DNA of 64,000 nt from DB1 sp049323655 (GCA_049323655.1 JBMONO010000006.1:51952-115951), one strand, 5' to 3'; positions 50,141-58,525 are shown, numbered from the stretch's first letter. Numbers and translations are program-made. Notes: a model not told the origin generated them from the sequence alone.

Positions 50141-51001
50141 ATGAGCAGTCTGAAAAACAAAATTGATTTTGCGATCATTTTCAGTGTCAAAAAGGCCAAT
50201 CCTAACGGCGATCCATTGAATGGCAATCGTCCCCGCATAGACTATGACGGCTATGGAGAGGTCTCCGATGTCTGCCTCAAGCGCAAGATACGGGATCGTC
50301 TGCAGGATGCCGGTCATCCTATTTTTGTTCAATCGGATGAGAAAAAAAACGATGGCATGCCAAATCTTAGGGCACGGGCTGAATCTTCACAGTTTGGGCT
50401 AGGCAAGGATGCTTTCAAAATTGATAAAAGCAAACCGGAAAAGAAGGATGCGACAGCTAAGCTTGCATGCAAAAAATGGCTTGATGTCCGAGCATTCGGC
50501 CAGCTTTTTGCCTTCGGTAAAGGAGATGACGCTGCGGGTGTGTCAGTACCCATTCGGGGGCCGGTCACTATCCAATCCGCCTTTAGTGTCGAACCAATCA
50601 ATATAGCCAGTATTCAGATTGTTAAAAGTGTCAACGCAGAGGAGGCAAAGGGGAAAAGTGATATCAGCGCTGATCGGATGGGTATGAAGCATCGGGTAGA
50701 CCAAGCTGTTTATGTCACCTTCGGCAGCATGAGTCCTCAGTTGGCCGCAAAAACCGAATTTAGCGATGCCGATGCTGAAATCATCAAATCAGTTTTGCCG
50801 AAGCTCTTTGAAGGGGACGCATCGGCGGCAAGACCAGACGGCACAATGGCAGTCGAAAAAGTCATCTGGTGGCAACACAATTGTAAATCTGGCCAATATT
50901 CTTCGGCAAAGGTACACAGAACGTTGTCAGTAAACCCTGATGGCAGCTATCAGTTAACCAATCTGGGAGGATTGGATCCTGAAGAAATCAATGGGTTTTA
51001 A
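50141..51001 (+). CDS. cas7c: Type I-C Cas7 (Csd2)
   Basis: A 286-residue backbone subunit. FAIIFSVKKANPNGDPLNGNRPRID is the Csd2 hallmark start, and GRGP-like and GLDPEEINGF elements follow. Several copies coat the crRNA. AGAGGAG precedes the start. After it the cas operon is interrupted by non-cas genes until cas4 at 54299. Confidence 0.95.
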   Translation: MSSLKNKIDFAIIFSVKKANPNGDPLNGNRPRIDYDGYGEVSDVCLKRKIRDRLQDAGHPIFVQSDEKKNDGMPNLRARAESSQFGLGKDAFKIDKSKPEKKDATAKLACKKWLDVRAFGQLFAFGKGDDAAGVSVPIRGPVTIQSAFSVEPINIASIQIVKSVNAEEAKGKSDISADRMGMKHRVDQAVYVTFGSMSPQLAAKTEFSDADAEIIKSVLPKLFEGDASAARPDGTMAVEKVIWWQHNCKSGQYSSAKVHRTLSVNPDGSYQLTNLGGLDPEEINGF

Positions 51002-51039
51002 GCCAAGCGATGTGATTGGTTTAAAAACTGGATGGTGAG

Positions 51040-51873
51040 GTGGTGGAAACAAAGCTGGCAGTCTTCAATAACAAGGAAATCCGGCGAACCCTGCATAATA
51101 ACGAGTGGTGGTTTGTGGTCGAGGATGTCGTCCTTGCCCTGATCGACTCGAAAGACCCGAAGCAGTACATTCAGCGCATGAAACAGCGCGACCCGGAATT
51201 GGGCAAAGGGTGGGTACAGATTGTACATACCCTTCCCATTGAGACGGAAGGTGGCGCGCAGCATATGCTGTGCGCCACCACCGAGGGCATCTTCCGCATC
51301 ATTCAGTCCATTCCCTCGCCCAAGGCCGAACCCTTTAAACGGTGGCTGGCCAAGGTCGGATACGAGCGGGTGCAGGAAATCGAAGATCCGGAACTGGCAA
51401 CCAAACGGACCAAGGCGCTGTATCGGGCCAAGGGCTATTCCGAGGCCTGGATTGAAAAGCGGATGCGCGGCATCGCCGTCCGGGCCGAGCTGACCGATGA
51501 ATGGCAGAATCGGGGTGTCAACGGTGAGCCGGAGTACGCCATCCTCACCGCCGAGATTTCCAAGGCCGCTTTTGGTCTGACCCCCTCCGAGTATAAGGAA
51601 TTGAAGGGGCTGGAGCGGGAGAATCTGCGCGACCACATGACCGATCTGGAGTTGATCTTTTCCATGCTGGGCGAGGCGGCCACCACCGAGATCGCCCGCC
51701 GACAGGATGCGCAGGGCTTTGGCGAAAACAAAACAGCTGCCCGCAAGGGCGGCCGGATCGCCGGGGAGGCGCGGGAAAGCCTGGAGACTGAAACCGGGGA
51801 AAAGGTGGTCACTCCGGAGAATTATCTTGGCGAGCCGGAAGGTCGGAAACGACTGAAGGGCAAAAAAGGTTGA
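51040..51873 (+). CDS. BRO-N domain protein (phage antirepressor-like)
   Basis: A 277-residue protein starting at GTG 51040. Residues 1-120 are a BRO-N/KilA-N-type domain (FNNKEIRRTLHNNEWWFVVEDVVLAL, SKDPKQYIQRMKQRD, IIQSIPSPKAEPFKRWLAKVGYERVQEI). The C-terminus is a conserved family tail (TAEISKAAFGLTPSEYKELKGL, DLELIFSMLGEAATTEIAR). Usual in prophages and genomic islands; role in chromosomes unclear. GC-rich, unlike cas7. Confidence 0.85.
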   Translation: MVETKLAVFNNKEIRRTLHNNEWWFVVEDVVLALIDSKDPKQYIQRMKQRDPELGKGWVQIVHTLPIETEGGAQHMLCATTEGIFRIIQSIPSPKAEPFKRWLAKVGYERVQEIEDPELATKRTKALYRAKGYSEAWIEKRMRGIAVRAELTDEWQNRGVNGEPEYAILTAEISKAAFGLTPSEYKELKGLERENLRDHMTDLELIFSMLGEAATTEIARRQDAQGFGENKTAARKGGRIAGEARESLETETGEKVVTPENYLGEPEGRKRLKGKKG

Positions 51874-51909
51874 TGCAATCCAGGTAGAAAGCCAGTGCCC
51901 GCCATTTAC

Positions 51910-52179
51910 TCAATAATGATACCGCCCCTGCAGGAAATCGATGCGGTTATCGCGGACGAGATAGACAATCCGATGTTCTTGGGTGAGACGGCGGGACCAA
52001 AGGCCGGGGGCAAGATACTTGAGCGGTTCCGGCTTGCCGATGCCGGTGAAGGGATCACGCATGATGGCCTCGATCAGGTCGAAGGCACGCAGCGCCACCT
52101 TGCGGTCAGTCTCGACCCAGTGGCGCAGATCGTCACGGAACTCCGGCTGGAAAACGGCCTCGCGGAGTTTACTTTTCAA
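51910..52179 (-). CDS. YoeB/Txe-type RNase toxin
   Basis: An 89-residue RelE-superfamily toxin: FRDDLRHWVETDRKVALRAFDLIEAIMRDPFTGIGKPEPLKYL, then LWSRRLTQEHRIVYLV and ending GRYHY. These cut ribosome-bound mRNA. It overlaps its antitoxin gene by 11 nt. Confidence 0.92.
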   Translation of the reverse strand: MKSKLREAVFQPEFRDDLRHWVETDRKVALRAFDLIEAIMRDPFTGIGKPEPLKYLAPGLWSRRLTQEHRIVYLVRDNRIDFLQGRYHY

Positions 52180-52447
52180 TGCCGGTTTCCTGGCGGAGGC
52201 TTTCTACTGAAGACGGTTCGCCTTGGCGTTTGAGGGCGCGGTCAAGAGCGGAGAGCAGACGTTCGGCGTTGGCCGGCGAGCGGAGCAGATGGCTCGTTTC
52301 AATCAGGCCCTCCAGTTCATCGGCCGCGATCATGGCAACGCTGCCCCCCTTGCGGCGGTGGATGACGACGATCTCCCGGTTTTCCGTGACCTCGTCGCAC
52401 AGGTTGGCGAAGTTTGCTCGTGCATTGGAATAGGTTGTTTGCAGCAT
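52169..52447 (-). CDS. YefM-type antitoxin
   Basis: A 92-residue antitoxin beginning MLQTTYSNARANFANLCDEV, with HRRKGGSVAMIAADELEGLIET. It pairs with the YoeB-type toxin downstream. AGGAGG precedes the start. An AT-rich region with TTGTACAATAATCTTGTACAAT (~52467-52488) upstream could hold its operator. Confidence 0.92.
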   Translation of the reverse strand: MLQTTYSNARANFANLCDEVTENREIVVIHRRKGGSVAMIAADELEGLIETSHLLRSPANAERLLSALDRALKRQGEPSSVESLRQETGIEK

Positions 52448-52540
52448 GCTTTCCTCCTTGTTTATTTATTGTACAAGATTATTGTACAATGAAGTTTTCT
52501 CCTCAACAACGGGAAATGTAAAAAAACAGGCAAGTTCATA

Positions 52541-53550
52541 ATGAGTCAAATAACTGGAAAACCCGAAGACATACATTGTGATTTTGGCGAAGTCATCCTG
52601 TATCAATCCGAGGAAGGGAGATCAGCACTCGATGTCCATCTTAAGGATGAAACCGTCTGGCTCACTTTAAACCAGATCGCTAATCTGTTCGAAAGGGATA
52701 AGTCTGTAATCTCTCGTCATTTTCGCAATGTTTTTCAATCCGGCGAGCTGGTGAAAGAGGCAGTTGTTGCAAAAAATGCAACAACTGCCGCGGACGGAAA
52801 AACATACCAGGTCGAATACTATAACCTGGATGCCATCATCTCCGTGGGCTACCGGGTCAATTCCAAACGCGGCACCCAGTTCCGTATCTGGGCCACCTCT
52901 GTTTTAAAAGATCATCTGGTGCGGGGGTATTCGTTGAATCAACGCCGGCTGCCGGAAAAAGGCGTGGATGAGGTGCGGCAGGTTCTGCGTCTGCTGGCCG
53001 GTACTCTGGAAAATCACAATCTGGTAAGCGATGAAGGGCGGGCGGTGCTGGAGGTTGTCAACCGATACGCCAGAACCTGGCAGCTCCTGCTGCAATATGA
53101 TGAAGACAGGCTGCCAATGCCTGAGCGAAAACACGATACCAGATCGGTTTTGGAGATCGACCAGGCCAGGCAGGCGATGGTACCCTGAAAAACGAATTGC
53201 TGACCAGAGGAGAGGCGACCTATCTCTTCGGCCACGAGCGGGGTCACGGCTTGGCCGGCCTTATCGGCGCGGTGCAGCAGTCATTCGGCGGCCGGGATCT
53301 GTATCCGAGCGTGGAAGAGAAGGCGGCCCATCTTCTCTATTTTGTCATCAAGGATCACCCCTTCTCGGATGGCAACAAGCGGATCGGTTCCTTTCTCTTT
53401 CTGCTGTTTCTCCAGGGGAACGGTCTGCTGGATGAAAAGGGGCTGAATAACCGCACGCTCGTGGCCCTGGCCCTGCTCACCGCAGCCAGCGAATCCGGGC
53501 AAAAACAATTGATGATCCGGCTGATCATGAACCTGATTGCGGAAAAATAA
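52541..53550 (+). pseudogene. RhuM-Fic fusion gene, frameshifted
   Basis: Two consecutive frames together match a single virulence RhuM/Fic-DOC protein. The first (52541-53188) has the RhuM-type domain (WLTLNQIANLFERDKSVISRHF, VGYRVNSKRGTQFRIWA). The second (from ~53185 to 53550) has the Fic motif HPFSDGNKRIGS. The break lies at 53180-53188, in GTACCCTGA: removing two bases or adding one restores KNELL to the first frame. So it is a broken gene, unless frameshifting restores it. Fic enzymes AMPylate targets. Confidence 0.75.
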
Positions 53551-53574
53551 TGGAGATCCGGGAAAGAGTGTCTT

Positions 53575-53964
53575 TCATGGTTTTTTTACCACACATTTAC
53601 TCAATCCCTTGGATCGGCGGATGAAATCAGAGTCAAAGGTGGCGAAATGGTCTGCATCCTTGCTGCATGCAAGATGGAGGGCATCGGCGAAATCAAGGCC
53701 TTTGCGGGCCCATTCGATGGCAAGAAACAAGATGTCAGGACTTTTCGTTTTGATGTTCGGCAGACTGAGCAGCTTGATAAACGCATCGCAGATTTCATGG
53801 GACTTGAAACTATACGCAAAACGTAAAACCCATTCTGTTTCGAGCATGACGGTGTCGGAAATAAAAACAGTATCCGTATTGAAGAGGATAAAGGCCTTCT
53901 GGAACTGTTCTTCATTGTCGCGGGTCAGCAGCCGGACAAGAATATTTGTATCAACCCCGGTCAT
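53575..53964 (-). CDS. PIN-domain toxin (VapC)
   Basis: A 129-residue PIN protein: MTGVDTNILVRLLTRD, SDTVMLETEWVLR, and LDFADALHLACSKDADHFATFDSDF, giving all acidic PIN residues. ATG 53964 follows GGAGAG. It overlaps the AbrB-type antitoxin by 14 nt. Confidence 0.9.
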   Translation of the reverse strand: MTGVDTNILVRLLTRDNEEQFQKAFILFNTDTVFISDTVMLETEWVLRFAYSFKSHEICDAFIKLLSLPNIKTKSPDILFLAIEWARKGLDFADALHLACSKDADHFATFDSDFIRRSKGLSKCVVKKP

Positions 53965-54214
53965 TGGCACTCTCCATGGCGCCTTTCCTTATGGCCTCAT
54001 CCATTTCTTTCAGGCTTTTGGCCGGGCCGTTATACTTGAGACAGGCTGCCACTTCAGAGAGAGTTGTCGGCGGATAGGGCCGGGCAGGTTTCAGCAGGAT
54101 GCCGTCAGCGGTGTCAAGCACCTCCAGCTTCTGGCCTGGTTCCAATTGATGGGCGTCCCGCACGGGTTTGGGGATGATAATCTGTCCCTTACTGGATAAT
54201 ACGGTCGTTACCAT
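53951..54214 (-). CDS. AbrB/MazE-type antitoxin
   Basis: An 87-residue antitoxin: MVTTVLSSKGQIIIPKPVRDAHQLEPGQKLEV is the swapped-hairpin AbrB fold. Its C-terminus (LKYNGPAKSLKEMDEAIRKGA) would bind the PIN toxin. AGGAGG precedes the start. Upstream (54215-54298) a short gap contains its promoter region, ending at cas4. Confidence 0.9.
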   Translation of the reverse strand: MVTTVLSSKGQIIIPKPVRDAHQLEPGQKLEVLDTADGILLKPARPYPPTTLSEVAACLKYNGPAKSLKEMDEAIRKGAMESANDRG

Positions 54215-54298
54215 AAGTATCCTCCTGGTAAGAAAGTTGTAAGAATACTTTAGAGAGCCAAACGTGTTTTGTCAATCCGGGGTTGGCGAGTAAAACAA

Positions 54299-54940
54299 AT
54301 GGCTATTTACACAGAAGATGATCTCCTTCCCCTTTCCGCCTTGCAGCATCTGCTTTTCTGCCCTCGGCAATGCGCCCTCATCCACATCGAGCAGGTGTGG
54401 CAGGAGAACCTGTTTACCGCCCAGGGCCGGCTGCTGCATGACCGGGTGGATCAGGGTGGCCGGGAGTCACGGGGGGATGTGCGCATCGAGTCCGGCATGC
54501 CTTTGCGCTCTCTTCGTTTGGGCCTGATCGGCAAGGCCGATGTGGTCGAGTTTCACCGGCCGGAGCATGGCGGCCTGTGGCAGCCCTTCCCGGTGGAATA
54601 CAAGCGGGGCACGGCGAAGAAGGAGAACTGGGACAAGGTGCAGCTCTGCGCCCAGGCCATCTGCCTTGAAGAGATGCTTGGCCTTGCCGTGCCGTCGGGA
54701 GCGCTGTTTTACGGCAAGAATCGCCGGCGGCAGGACGTTTTCTTTTCCGACGCGCTGCGACGGGAAACCGAAGAGACCGCAGCGCAGTTGCATGCGCTCA
54801 TGGCCGCCGGCAGAACACCCTCGCCGGTTTATACAAAACGGTGTGATTCCTGCTCGTTTTACGAAATCTGCCTGCCAAAGGCTCTGGAGAAAAGGCGAAA
54901 GATTGGCTGGTATCTGGCTCAGGCCTGCGAGGGACAATGA
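54299..54940 (+). CDS. cas4: Type I-C Cas4
   Basis: A 213-residue RecB-like nuclease with an iron-sulfur cluster: LLFCPRQCALIHIEQVW gives one cysteine, CDSCSFYEIC the other three, and PVEYKRG the nuclease core. Cas4 trims prespacers and helps select PAM-adjacent ends. GC-rich, unlike cas8. It overlaps cas1 by 4 nt. Confidence 0.95.
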   Translation: MAIYTEDDLLPLSALQHLLFCPRQCALIHIEQVWQENLFTAQGRLLHDRVDQGGRESRGDVRIESGMPLRSLRLGLIGKADVVEFHRPEHGGLWQPFPVEYKRGTAKKENWDKVQLCAQAICLEEMLGLAVPSGALFYGKNRRRQDVFFSDALRRETEETAAQLHALMAAGRTPSPVYTKRCDSCSFYEICLPKALEKRRKIGWYLAQACEGQ

Positions 54941-55968
54941 AAAAACATCTGAACACCCTTTTTGTCACCACGCAAGGGGCGTATCTCGCCAAGGAAGGCG
55001 AGACGGTGGCCGTGAAGATTGACGGCAAGGTCCGCTTGCAACTGCCGATTCACACCCTGGGCGGCATCGTCTGTTTCGGCCAGGTGTCGTGCAGCCCTTA
55101 TCTCATGGGCTTCTGCGCCGAAAAAGACGTAGCCATCAGTTTTCTCTCCGAGCATGGTCGCTTTCTCGCCAGGGTGCAGGGGCCGGTTTCCGGCAATGTT
55201 CTGCTCCGGCGCGAACAGTACCGCTGGGCCGATGACCGGCAGAAATCAGCATCGATTGCCCGCTCCGCCGTGATCGGCAAAATCGGCAACTGTCGGACCG
55301 TTTTGCAGCGCGCCCTGCGCGACCATGGCGAAAAAGTCGATGGCACGGCGACGAAGAACGCCATCGACCGCCTCGGCTCCATTCTCATCCATGTGAGGGA
55401 GGACATCCCGCTCGATACCATCCGCGGCTATGAAGGCGAGGCAGCCAAAATCTATTTCGACGTCTTTGACCATCTGATCACCGCCCAGAAGGACAGTTTC
55501 GTCTTTCACGAGAGAAGCCGGCGGCCGCCCCTCGATCGGGTCAACTGCCTGCTCTCCTTTCTCTACACCATGGTCATGCACGATGTCCGCGCCGCCCTGG
55601 AATGCGTCGGCCTCGATCCGGCCGTCGGTTTTCTGCACCGTGACCGCCCCGGTCGCCCCGGCCTGGCCTTGGACATCATGGAGGAGTTCCGCCCCTTTCT
55701 TGCCGACCGTCTCGCCCTGTCGTTGATCAATCTTGCCCAAGTGAAGGACAAGGGATTTCGGATCATGGAGTCCGGGGCGGTCCTGATGGATGACGACACG
55801 CGCAAGACGGTGCTGACCGCCTATCAGACCCGCAAGCAGGAAGAGATTATGCACCCATTCATCAAGGAAAAAATGGAGGTCGGCCTGCTCTTTCATTCCC
55901 AGGCCTTGCTGCTGACCCGGCATCTGCGGGGCGACCTTGACGGTTACCCGGTTTTTCTGTGGAAATAG
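54937..55968 (+). CDS. cas1: Type I-C Cas1 integrase
   Basis: A 343-residue integrase. It starts MKKHLNTLFVTTQGAYLAKEGE, and the C-terminal helical domain has GYEGEAAKIYFDVF, with the catalytic Glu, and VGFLHRDRPGRPGLALDIMEEFRP, with the catalytic His and Asp. With Cas2 it inserts spacers next to the leader. Confidence 0.97.
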   Translation: MKKHLNTLFVTTQGAYLAKEGETVAVKIDGKVRLQLPIHTLGGIVCFGQVSCSPYLMGFCAEKDVAISFLSEHGRFLARVQGPVSGNVLLRREQYRWADDRQKSASIARSAVIGKIGNCRTVLQRALRDHGEKVDGTATKNAIDRLGSILIHVREDIPLDTIRGYEGEAAKIYFDVFDHLITAQKDSFVFHERSRRPPLDRVNCLLSFLYTMVMHDVRAALECVGLDPAVGFLHRDRPGRPGLALDIMEEFRPFLADRLALSLINLAQVKDKGFRIMESGAVLMDDDTRKTVLTAYQTRKQEEIMHPFIKEKMEVGLLFHSQALLLTRHLRGDLDGYPVFLWK

Positions 55969-55971
55969 CCC

Positions 55972-56262
55972 ATGTTTGTTCTGGTAAGCTATGATGTCTC
56001 GACAATGGACAAGGCCGGACAGCGACGGCTGCGGCGGGTGGCAAAAGCCTGCAAGAATTACGGCCAGCGGGTGCAGTTTTCCGTTTTTGAATGCATCGTC
56101 GACCCGGCCCAATGGACGGTCTTGCGGCAAACGCTGATTGATGAAATTGACCCGGAATCAGACAGCCTGCGCTTTTACTTTCTCGGCTCAAACTGGCAAC
56201 ACCGGGTGGAGCATGTGGGCGCCAAGAAGGGGATCGATCAGGAAGGGCCGCTCATCGTCTGA
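55972..56262 (+). CDS. cas2: Type I-C Cas2
   Basis: A 96-residue protein: MFVLVSYDVSTMDKAGQRRLRRVAKACKNYGQRVQFSVFEC. It dimerises between two Cas1 dimers during spacer capture. It is followed by a leader-like sequence and then, instead of CRISPR repeats, by Mu-like prophage DNA. Confidence 0.97.
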   Translation: MFVLVSYDVSTMDKAGQRRLRRVAKACKNYGQRVQFSVFECIVDPAQWTVLRQTLIDEIDPESDSLRFYFLGSNWQHRVEHVGAKKGIDQEGPLIV

Positions 56263-56384
56263 AATGGTACGCGAACCATGAGTTGCCATGAAATCCCCGG
56301 CAGGTTCGCGCTACCCGCAATTGCCCGGAAAACCTTGCCTTTCCGCTAATTGGCCTTGTTGGCATGGACATTTTTGAAGTGATT
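56263..56384 (+). promoter_or_regulatory. Candidate type I-C CRISPR leader, without an array
   Basis: Immediately after cas2, GCGAACC (56271-56277) and GGTTCGC (56303-56309) form an inverted repeat around CCCCGGCA, a pattern I associate with the start of type I-C leaders. The rest is ordinary leader-like DNA. No direct repeat of 28-36 bp and no ATTGAAAC repeat end follows, so the array must start elsewhere. The end of this feature is set where the presumed prophage begins. Confidence 0.45.
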
Positions 56385-56406
56385 TGTGTTGGTCTCCAGA
56401 GACATA

Positions 56407-56563
56407 GAGAATGAGAAAAAGGAATTTTGGCCGGGATTAGGTGGGAATGCTTGGGAATACAGGGGATTTTGGAATTTTGGCGACAAAATTTGATAAATGA
56501 GATTTTTGGGAATTTTGCCGCCAAATTTTCATATAGAATGAGATTTTTTTATTGGAATTTTGC
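56407..56563 (+). repeat. Repeated motifs at the prophage left end (candidate MuA sites)
   Basis: GGAATTTTG occurs four times (56421, 56471, 56509, 56554) and AATGAGA three times (56410, 56496, 56537), the latter each a few bases before a GGAATTTTG copy. Such direct repeats over ~150 bp resemble the several transposase-binding sites at Mu ends. The last copy overlaps the end of the lipoprotein gene. Confidence 0.5.
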
Positions 56564-57352
56564 TTTGAGTTCGGCGAGTCTTTTTTCTTCTGATTCGCCG
56601 AAGCTTTTTGTTGAAAAGAGTGTCTTGCCTTCAGGTCCGTCTATTCCTTCTACCGTTACGGTAAAAATGGCGTCTTCAGGTATATCAATATTGCTAAATT
56701 TGCTCATCATATTTGGGGTTAAAGACCAGGAAACCTCTTCTCCTGGCTCAATGCCTCCAGATATCTGGTAGTTAAAATCGTCCTGGTGCCATGGTACGCT
56801 GCGCCCTGGACTTGCGAGAACTCCATGAAAATAGGCTCTTGATATCGCGTGGTCAGTTTCGTTTTTTACAGTCAGGTCAATTACATTTTTTGAAATGCTG
56901 AATTCAGTTTTATACCTGTAAAGCCTTGATCTTATTACCTTGAACTTTTTTAACTGTTCTCTTGCCTGTTCAGATGTAAGTCTTTTTTCTTCAAGTTCTT
57001 TTATTTCTTGCAAAGCTTGTGTTTTCTGTTCTCTTTCTCTTTGCAGCTTAACCTGATTTGCTTCAGTGATTATCTGTTCAGCTGTTTTTCCGTTAATGGT
57101 TTCCTTTATTTTTAATTGCAAATCATCAATGATTTCAATTTTACCTGAAAATACCGAGCCAAAATCTATCTGACTGATCGCCAGTATTTGAATGGCTTCT
57201 TCAAATTCAGCCTGTTTATCTGGTGTTAATGACGCTTTTACCTTGGCAACGGATGATTTCAAGGTTTCTTCTGTTGAGGCATCAACGGTTGGTCTGCTGC
57301 ATCCAGCCATGATAAGCGTGATCAAGACAAGGGCGATCAGTTTGTATCTCAT
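56549..57352 (-). CDS. AT-rich lipoprotein (DUF6694-like), probable prophage cargo
   Basis: A 267-residue protein. Leader MRYKLIALVLITLIMAGC has a lipobox (IMAGC). Residues 20-90 resemble the DUF6694 lipoprotein domain (TLKSSVAKVKASLTPDKQAEFEEAIQIL), then comes a coiled coil, then a beta-rich domain. Clearly more AT-rich than neighbours. Located between the prophage end and repressor, a usual place for cargo (moron) genes; it may change the host envelope. Confidence 0.65.
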   Translation of the reverse strand: MRYKLIALVLITLIMAGCSRPTVDASTEETLKSSVAKVKASLTPDKQAEFEEAIQILAISQIDFGSVFSGKIEIIDDLQLKIKETINGKTAEQIITEANQVKLQREREQKTQALQEIKELEEKRLTSEQAREQLKKFKVIRSRLYRYKTEFSISKNVIDLTVKNETDHAISRAYFHGVLASPGRSVPWHQDDFNYQISGGIEPGEEVSWSLTPNMMSKFSNIDIPEDAIFTVTVEGIDGPEGKTLFSTKSFGESEEKRLAELKAKFQ

Positions 57353-57682
57353 TGTCTCTCCTTCTTTAAGTATTTGACTGTTAATATTGGTAAGTAATGG
57401 TCTAAAAAAAGCCGAAGCGGCCTGATTTTAATTTGTATCATTATATATAGGTGAATGGGTGGATTATTTTGCCTTGATGGCTTGATTTGTAGTGGTCTCG
57501 GTGGAGTTTGACGGCGGTCATTTGGTGATGAACGCCGGGAGTTTACTCCCACCCACCATCCCTTTAGCCGTTAGCTGCATCCTCTTTGTCGCCACTTTTC
57601 AGTCTAGCTTTTAGCCTGACGTTTTCCATGGCCAGGCGGTTGTGTTCGGCCAGGACGTGGTCCATCCTCGATAGTTTTTCCT
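57353..57682 (-). other. Gap between lipoprotein gene and repressor, with a coiled-coil frame
   Basis: About 330 bp. Upstream of the lipoprotein gene are AT-rich sequences (TTATATATAG, ~57440) that may be its promoter. Next to the repressor stop, a second frame reads ATYERVEKIEEKLSRM and continues as a 33-codon ORF (57573-57674), either a separate small coiled-coil peptide or the lost C-terminus of the repressor after a frameshift. Confidence 0.4.
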
Positions 57683-58366
57683 CTATCTTCTCAACTCGTT
57701 CATAAGTTGCCTGTTGTCATGCTCCAAGGCTATGGAGCGGTGGAATGCCTTGATATTGGCAGCCAGGGCGGGCCGGTACAAGGTATTTGACACCAAAACC
57801 TCGGCGGTCATGTTAAGGAGTTCCTGGACGTTTACCGTGTCCGTCACCTTTTCCGCCGCCTGTTTGGCAGCGTATTCTTCCGCTTTATGCTCGGCGCTGA
57901 TTCGGCCGAAAATTTCGGCCTTGAAAAGTTCGCGCATACCGGAAATGGCAGAAACGAGCAATTTTTCTCGTTCCGTGGCCGGTTCCGGCAGGCTGTCCAG
58001 CTTGTGTTGTTTGACTATATCCTCGAATCTGTGCCGGGCGGAACGCATCAACTGACCGACATCCTTTATTTTTTCATCACGCCTGGCGGAAGCTTCCTTG
58101 TCGCCAAGAACGGCTCTGACCATTTCCTTGTGGTCTTCTAGTTCTGCGCCATGCAACATCATCGGGACATCCGGATCATCAGAGAAAAACCAGTTGGCGT
58201 TGAAACCTAGTTTGGTCAGAGATTCAAATACTTTCCCGGAAGGGAACCTTTCCCCTTGCTCATATGCCTGCCAAGTCCGATGACTGGTTTCGGTAGCGTC
58301 AGCCATTTCTTTTTGATCTTTACCTAAATAGTTTCGCGCTACTTTTAGCTTTTCAGTGAGTGTCAT
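57683..58366 (-). CDS. Prophage repressor-like HTH protein
   Basis: A 227-residue protein. Residues 1-65 are an XRE-type helix-turn-helix (LTEKLKVARNYLGKDQKEMADATETSHRTWQAYEQGERFPSGKVFESLTKLGFN, spread over 58196-58366). The rest is helical, with no peptidase motif. Leftward direction and position next to the early genes match a Mu-type repressor. The start at ATG 58366 has only a weak ribosome site; 45 codons upstream are probably untranslated since they cross the candidate operators. Confidence 0.8.
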   Translation of the reverse strand: MTLTEKLKVARNYLGKDQKEMADATETSHRTWQAYEQGERFPSGKVFESLTKLGFNANWFFSDDPDVPMMLHGAELEDHKEMVRAVLGDKEASARRDEKIKDVGQLMRSARHRFEDIVKQHKLDSLPEPATEREKLLVSAISGMRELFKAEIFGRISAEHKAEEYAAKQAAEKVTDTVNVQELLNMTAEVLVSNTLYRPALAANIKAFHRSIALEHDNRQLMNELRR

Positions 58367-58380
58367 TCTGTCATTTCCAG

Positions 58381-58525
58381 CGTTCAAACTAGACCAGGAA
58401 AGTATGAACGTCAGTTTGAACGTCAAGTTGAAGATTCTCCGACTAGAAAATCTATCAAATAAGCACAAAAAAACAATTAGTTGCGCGGTTTGTGTCAACA
58501 ATGGCGTAATTTTTCAGTTTGAACG
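58381..58525. promoter_or_regulatory. Candidate prophage operators (AGTTTGAACG repeats)
   Basis: AGTTTGAACG occurs exactly three times between the divergent repressor and early genes: inverted at 58381-58390, direct at 58413-58422 and 58516-58525; AGTATGAACG at 58401-58410 is a one-mismatch copy 12 nt from the next. Spread over the divergent promoter region, these are likely binding sites for the repressor. Confidence 0.6.
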
